Shown here: in pieces, positions 61,871 through 64,000 of the stretch
How positions within the stretch are numbered: position 1 is the first letter of the stretch
How the letters are laid out: each line of letters opens with the position of its first letter
DNA from: Clostridium peptidivorans
GTDB taxonomy: Bacteria > Bacillota > Clostridia > Clostridiales > Clostridiaceae
Direction of reading: 5' to 3'
Length of the DNA: 64,000 nucleotides
Assembly (NCBI RefSeq): GCF_900205925.1
Contig: NZ_OAOD01000006.1
Span: 62,001 to 126,000 of the forward strand
Made by a program: the position numbers and the translations under genes
The notes under the pieces: generated by a model
What the model saw: the letters and a program-made list of their open reading frames with translations, nothing else
Database searches by the model: none
What the model was told of the DNA's origin: nothing

Positions 61871-62308
61871 ATGATTCAAGTATTTTGCAGCCAGAGAGGA
61901 TCAGGTAAGACTAAAGCATTGATACAAATGGCGAACAGCAAAGTTGAGACAGAAAAAGGACACATTGTTTATATTGACGATGACAAAAGGGCTCTATTTG
62001 AATTACACAGACAGATAAGATTTATACCAACCTGCGATTTTAAAATTAAAAACTATGAGAATTTTTATGGATTTTTGTGCGGCATAATGTCACAAGATTA
62101 CGATATTGACACCATTTTCGTTGATGGCTTATTTAATGTTGTAAATCTTGATAGGGATAGTGCGGCACATTTGTTTTATAACTTAGAACAGCTAAGTGAA
62201 GATTATAATGTAGACTTTTATATAAGTGTTAATGAAGAAGAAAACATTCCTGATTGTATGGGGAAATATATGAATGATTTATATGTAAATGATTTAGTGT
62301 ATGCTTAG
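61871..62308 (+). CDS. Small P-loop protein of unknown function
   Basis: 145 aa. Walker A QRGSGKTKAL begins around residue 8, and a Walker-B-like IDTIFVDGLF near residue 78; the outline resembles a minimal thymidine-kinase or ATPase fold without a lid or zinc site. GTG (61862) and ATG (61868) codons upstream are in frame; AGGGGTGG spacing favours ATG 61871. It has its own promoter. I do not recognise a characterised homologue. Confidence 0.7.
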   Translation: MIQVFCSQRGSGKTKALIQMANSKVETEKGHIVYIDDDKRALFELHRQIRFIPTCDFKIKNYENFYGFLCGIMSQDYDIDTIFVDGLFNVVNLDRDSAAHLFYNLEQLSEDYNVDFYISVNEEENIPDCMGKYMNDLYVNDLVYA

Positions 62309-62328
62309 TAACTTAGGCTAATAGATTA

Positions 62329-62375
62329 GAAAATTACTTTAAGTTAATAGGGGAGAAAATTACTTTAAGTTGATA
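62329..62375 (+). repeat. 21-bp direct repeat upstream of tyrS
   Basis: GAAAATTACTTTAAGTT-(A/G)-ATA occurs at 62329-62349 and 62355-62375 with one mismatch, 26-bp period. It could be a pair of binding sites or a local duplication. Confidence 0.6.
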
Positions 62376-62471
62376 TATAATGTAAACGTATGTTTTAACT
62401 AAAAATCAATATTTACAAGTTATAAATAAAGGTCGCTTAAGTGACACTTTTTATTTTAAAATATTGGATAA

Positions 62472-62512
62472 AAACCTTAGGGCTGAAAATTAATTCAGCC
62501 CTAAGGTTTTTT
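62472..62512 (+). terminator. Strong terminator upstream of tyrS
   Basis: AAACCTTAGGGCTGAA (62472-62487) and TTCAGCCCTAAGGTTT (62494-62509), 16-bp perfect stem plus TTT. A weaker hairpin (GTCGC/GTGAC at 62432-62445) precedes it. It either ends the P-loop gene transcript or acts as a tyrS attenuator; no T-box motif was found, so simple termination is preferred. Confidence 0.85.
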
Positions 62513-62599
62513 ATAAGGTTGATAAAAATTTTATTTATCTATATACTATACATATATAAAAATTGGGATATTAAACTAAGTAATAAGGAGGTAAGCTTA

Positions 62600-63820
62600 A
62601 TGAGTAACGTATTTGATGTACTAATGGAACGTGGATACATAAAACAATTAACTCATGAAGAAGAAATAAAAGAAGCATTAGGAAAGGAAAAAGTTACATT
62701 TTATATAGGATTTGACCCTACAGCAGATAGTTTACATATAGGTCACTTTCTTCCTATGATGATGATGGCACATATGCAAAGAGCAGGACACAGACCTATT
62801 GCACTTGTAGGTGGTGGTACTGTAATGATAGGAGACCCTTCAGGTAAAACAGACATGAGAAAGATGCTAGATAAAGAAACTATTAATAAAAATGTATCAA
62901 GCATAAAAAGTCAATTATCAAGATTTATAGACTTTACTGATGATAAGGCGATTTTAGCTAACAATGCGGATTGGTTATTAAATCTTAATTATGTAGAGTT
63001 TATAAGAGAAATTGGAGTGCATTTTTCAGTTAATAAAATGCTCACTGCAGAGTGCTTTAAACAGAGATTGGAAAAAGGACTTTCTTTCTTAGAATTTAAT
63101 TATATGCTAATGCAAAGCTATGACTTCTTAGAACTTAACAGAAAGTATGGATGTACCATGCAGTTAGGTGGAGATGATCAGTGGTCCAATATGTTAGGTG
63201 GAGCTGACCTTATAAGAAGAAAAGAAAGTAAGCCAGCATATGCCATGACTTGTACTTTGCTTACTAATAGTGAAGGAAAGAAAATGGGTAAAACAGAAAA
63301 TGGAGCATTGTGGCTTGACAAAGAAAAAACTACTCCATATGAGTTTTATCAATATTGGAGAAATGTAGATGATGCAGATGTAGAAAAATGTTTAGCATTA
63401 TTAACATTCTTACCTATGGATGAAGTTAAAAAATTAGGATCTCTAGAAGGCGCAGAAATTAATGAGGCAAAAAAAGTTTTAGCATTTGAGGTTACAAAGC
63501 TTATCCATGGAGAAGAAGAAGCAGTTAAAGCAAAGGCAGCTGCAGAAGCTTTATTTGGAGCGGGAAAAGACATGAGTAATGTTCCTACGGCAGCTATAAC
63601 TCATGAGAAATTAAACTGTGTAATACTTGACATACTTGTTGAAACTAAAGTATTGCCTTCTAAAGCTGAAGCTAGAAGATTAATTCAGCAGGGTGGACTT
63701 AGTATAAACGATGAAAAAGTTACAGATGTGGCTAGAATAGTTACTGAAGAAGATTTTAAAGATGGAGCTATGATAGTAAAAAGAGGAAAGAAAAACTACA
63801 ACAGAATAGTACTTGAATAG
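62600..63820 (+). CDS. tyrS: Tyrosyl-tRNA synthetase
   Basis: 406 aa class I synthetase. [16 protein letters not shown] carries the HIGH motif, [12 protein letters not shown] the tyrosine pocket, and KMGKTENG the KMSKS-like loop; the C-terminal ~65 residues form an S4 RNA-binding domain ([18 protein letters not shown]). An upstream in-frame extension to 62441 has no ribosome binding site and crosses the terminator; AATAAGGAGG sets ATG 62600. KMGKT instead of KFGKS places it in the TyrZ-like rather than the T-box-controlled TyrS group, consistent with the absence of a T-box. Confidence 0.95.
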   Translation: MSNVFDVLMERGYIKQLTHEEEIKEALGKEKVTFYIGFDPTADSLHIGHFLPMMMMAHMQRAGHRPIALVGGGTVMIGDPSGKTDMRKMLDKETINKNVSSIKSQLSRFIDFTDDKAILANNADWLLNLNYVEFIREIGVHFSVNKMLTAECFKQRLEKGLSFLEFNYMLMQSYDFLELNRKYGCTMQLGGDDQWSNMLGGADLIRRKESKPAYAMTCTLLTNSEGKKMGKTENGALWLDKEKTTPYEFYQYWRNVDDADVEKCLALLTFLPMDEVKKLGSLEGAEINEAKKVLAFEVTKLIHGEEEAVKAKAAAEALFGAGKDMSNVPTAAITHEKLNCVILDILVETKVLPSKAEARRLIQQGGLSINDEKVTDVARIVTEEDFKDGAMIVKRGKKNYNRIVLE

Positions 63821-63840
63821 ATACTTAACTTGAAAGAAGT

Positions 63841-63937
63841 ATGAAATTTACATTTAGGAAAGCATTCATTTCGCTAAAAACAGTTAATATTTATAAATTT
63901 AAAACTTATTCAATGCTTACTACAATGTAAATTTTAT
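63841..63937. repeat. Short relative of the 184-bp inverted-repeat element
   Basis: Arms ATGAAATTTACATTTAGGAA starting at 63841 and the region ending at 63937 pair at 21 of 26 positions. Both arms match the arms of the element at 31201-31384 (CATTTAG-x-AAAGC on the left; TTCAATGCTT-x-CTACAA on the right), but the centre is only about half as long. It lies 20 bases after the tyrS stop. Confidence 0.75.
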
Positions 63938-63985
63938 ACTACAAGTGAAGTGTCAAAACTTATTATAAACCACTAAAGGAAAAAA

Positions 63986-64000
63986 TCGGATAAAATCCGA
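63986..64000 (+). terminator. Possible terminator cut by the window end
   Basis: TCGGAT (63986-63991), AAA, ATCCGA (63995-64000) form a 6-bp stem that ends exactly at the window edge; whether a T-run follows cannot be seen. Confidence 0.35.

Noticed and set aside
62309..62599. T-box leader for tyrS
   Set aside because: The strong terminator is present, but the T-box sequence (GGGTGGNACCGCG type) and a stem I specifier region are not visible, so the hairpin is better read as a terminator of the upstream gene.
62441..62599. 53-residue N-terminal extension of TyrS
   Set aside because: The extension runs through a strong terminator, and the real start has a consensus ribosome binding site.
1..64000. 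CRISPR array, prophage, transposase or tRNA/rRNA gene
   Set aside because: No regularly spaced repeats, phage structural genes, transposase motifs or cloverleaf sequences were recognised by eye; a dedicated tRNA search could still find something missed.

Overview
The window is a low-GC, gene-dense chromosomal stretch that reads as an anaerobic, spore-forming Clostridium-type Firmicute. The signs are strong A+T bias, AGGAGG-type ribosome binding sites, frequent GTG/TTG starts, a spore germinant-receptor operon, a superoxide reductase (desulfoferrodoxin), a 4-hydroxybutyrate CoA-transferase very like Cat2 of C. kluyveri, an L-box lysine riboswitch and 2-hydroxyacyl-CoA-dehydratase-activase-type proteins. 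No rRNA, tRNA, CRISPR array, transposase gene or prophage was seen.

Layout. 0-4.9 kb: a nucleoside scavenging operon (two tandem nucleoside hydrolases, the first cut by the window edge; an MTA/SAH-deaminase-like amidohydrolase; an ADP-ribosylglycohydrolase; a LacI repressor). 5-9.9 kb: a YjeM-like APC permease, PepT-like M20 peptidase, MscS channel and DNA polymerase IV. 9.9-13.5 kb: metallo-beta-lactamase-fold hydrolase, PASTA-less membrane Ser/Thr kinase, purine permease. 13.5-17.8 kb: a two-component system followed by DedA and a PAP2/BcrC-type phosphatase (undecaprenyl-phosphate recycling), bracketed by two copies of an 87-bp repeat, with a decayed dedA start near the second copy. 17.9-22.4 kb: a three-gene activase/DUF2229 cassette without an adjacent dehydratase, then cat2. 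22.4-28.3 kb: a stress-type SDR and a germinant receptor operon of unusual order B-A-B-C. 28.3-32.4 kb: a BusR-type (GntR + RCK_C) regulator and the OpuA glycine-betaine transporter, with a visible promoter/operator and a 184-bp nested hairpin inside the operon. 32.5-35.8 kb: SulP transporter and an alanine:cation symporter gene broken by one in-frame TGA. 35.9-42.6 kb: FtsH, HelD-like helicase, a tandem-P-loop ATPase of unknown role and a CDF metal exporter. 42.7-47.9 kb: M18 aminopeptidase, lysine riboswitch with lysA, a small possible spore-surface protein, desulfoferrodoxin, TrpS. 48-54.2 kb: a complete arsenic operon (arsR-arsC-acr3-arsD-arsA) and a second ArsR operon with a CSCSS permease and a CxxC thioredoxin-like protein. 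54.3-60.2 kb: RF3, a very large signal-less multicopper oxidase with two Fn3 domains and a base composition unlike its surroundings, and two small reverse-strand genes (50 aa membrane protein, 57 aa zinc ribbon). 60.5-64 kb: AlbA_2 (Schlafen-type) protein, a small P-loop protein and TyrS.

The most noteworthy unexplained items are the family of inverted-repeat intergenic elements (31201-31384 and 63841-63937) whose arms covary, the 87-bp repeats around the envelope module, the stand-alone activase/DUF2229 cassette, the nucleoside/ADP-ribosylglycohydrolase operon, the multicopper oxidase, and the tandem-P-loop ATPase. All calls come from reading the sequence and recalling family signatures; no searches were run.
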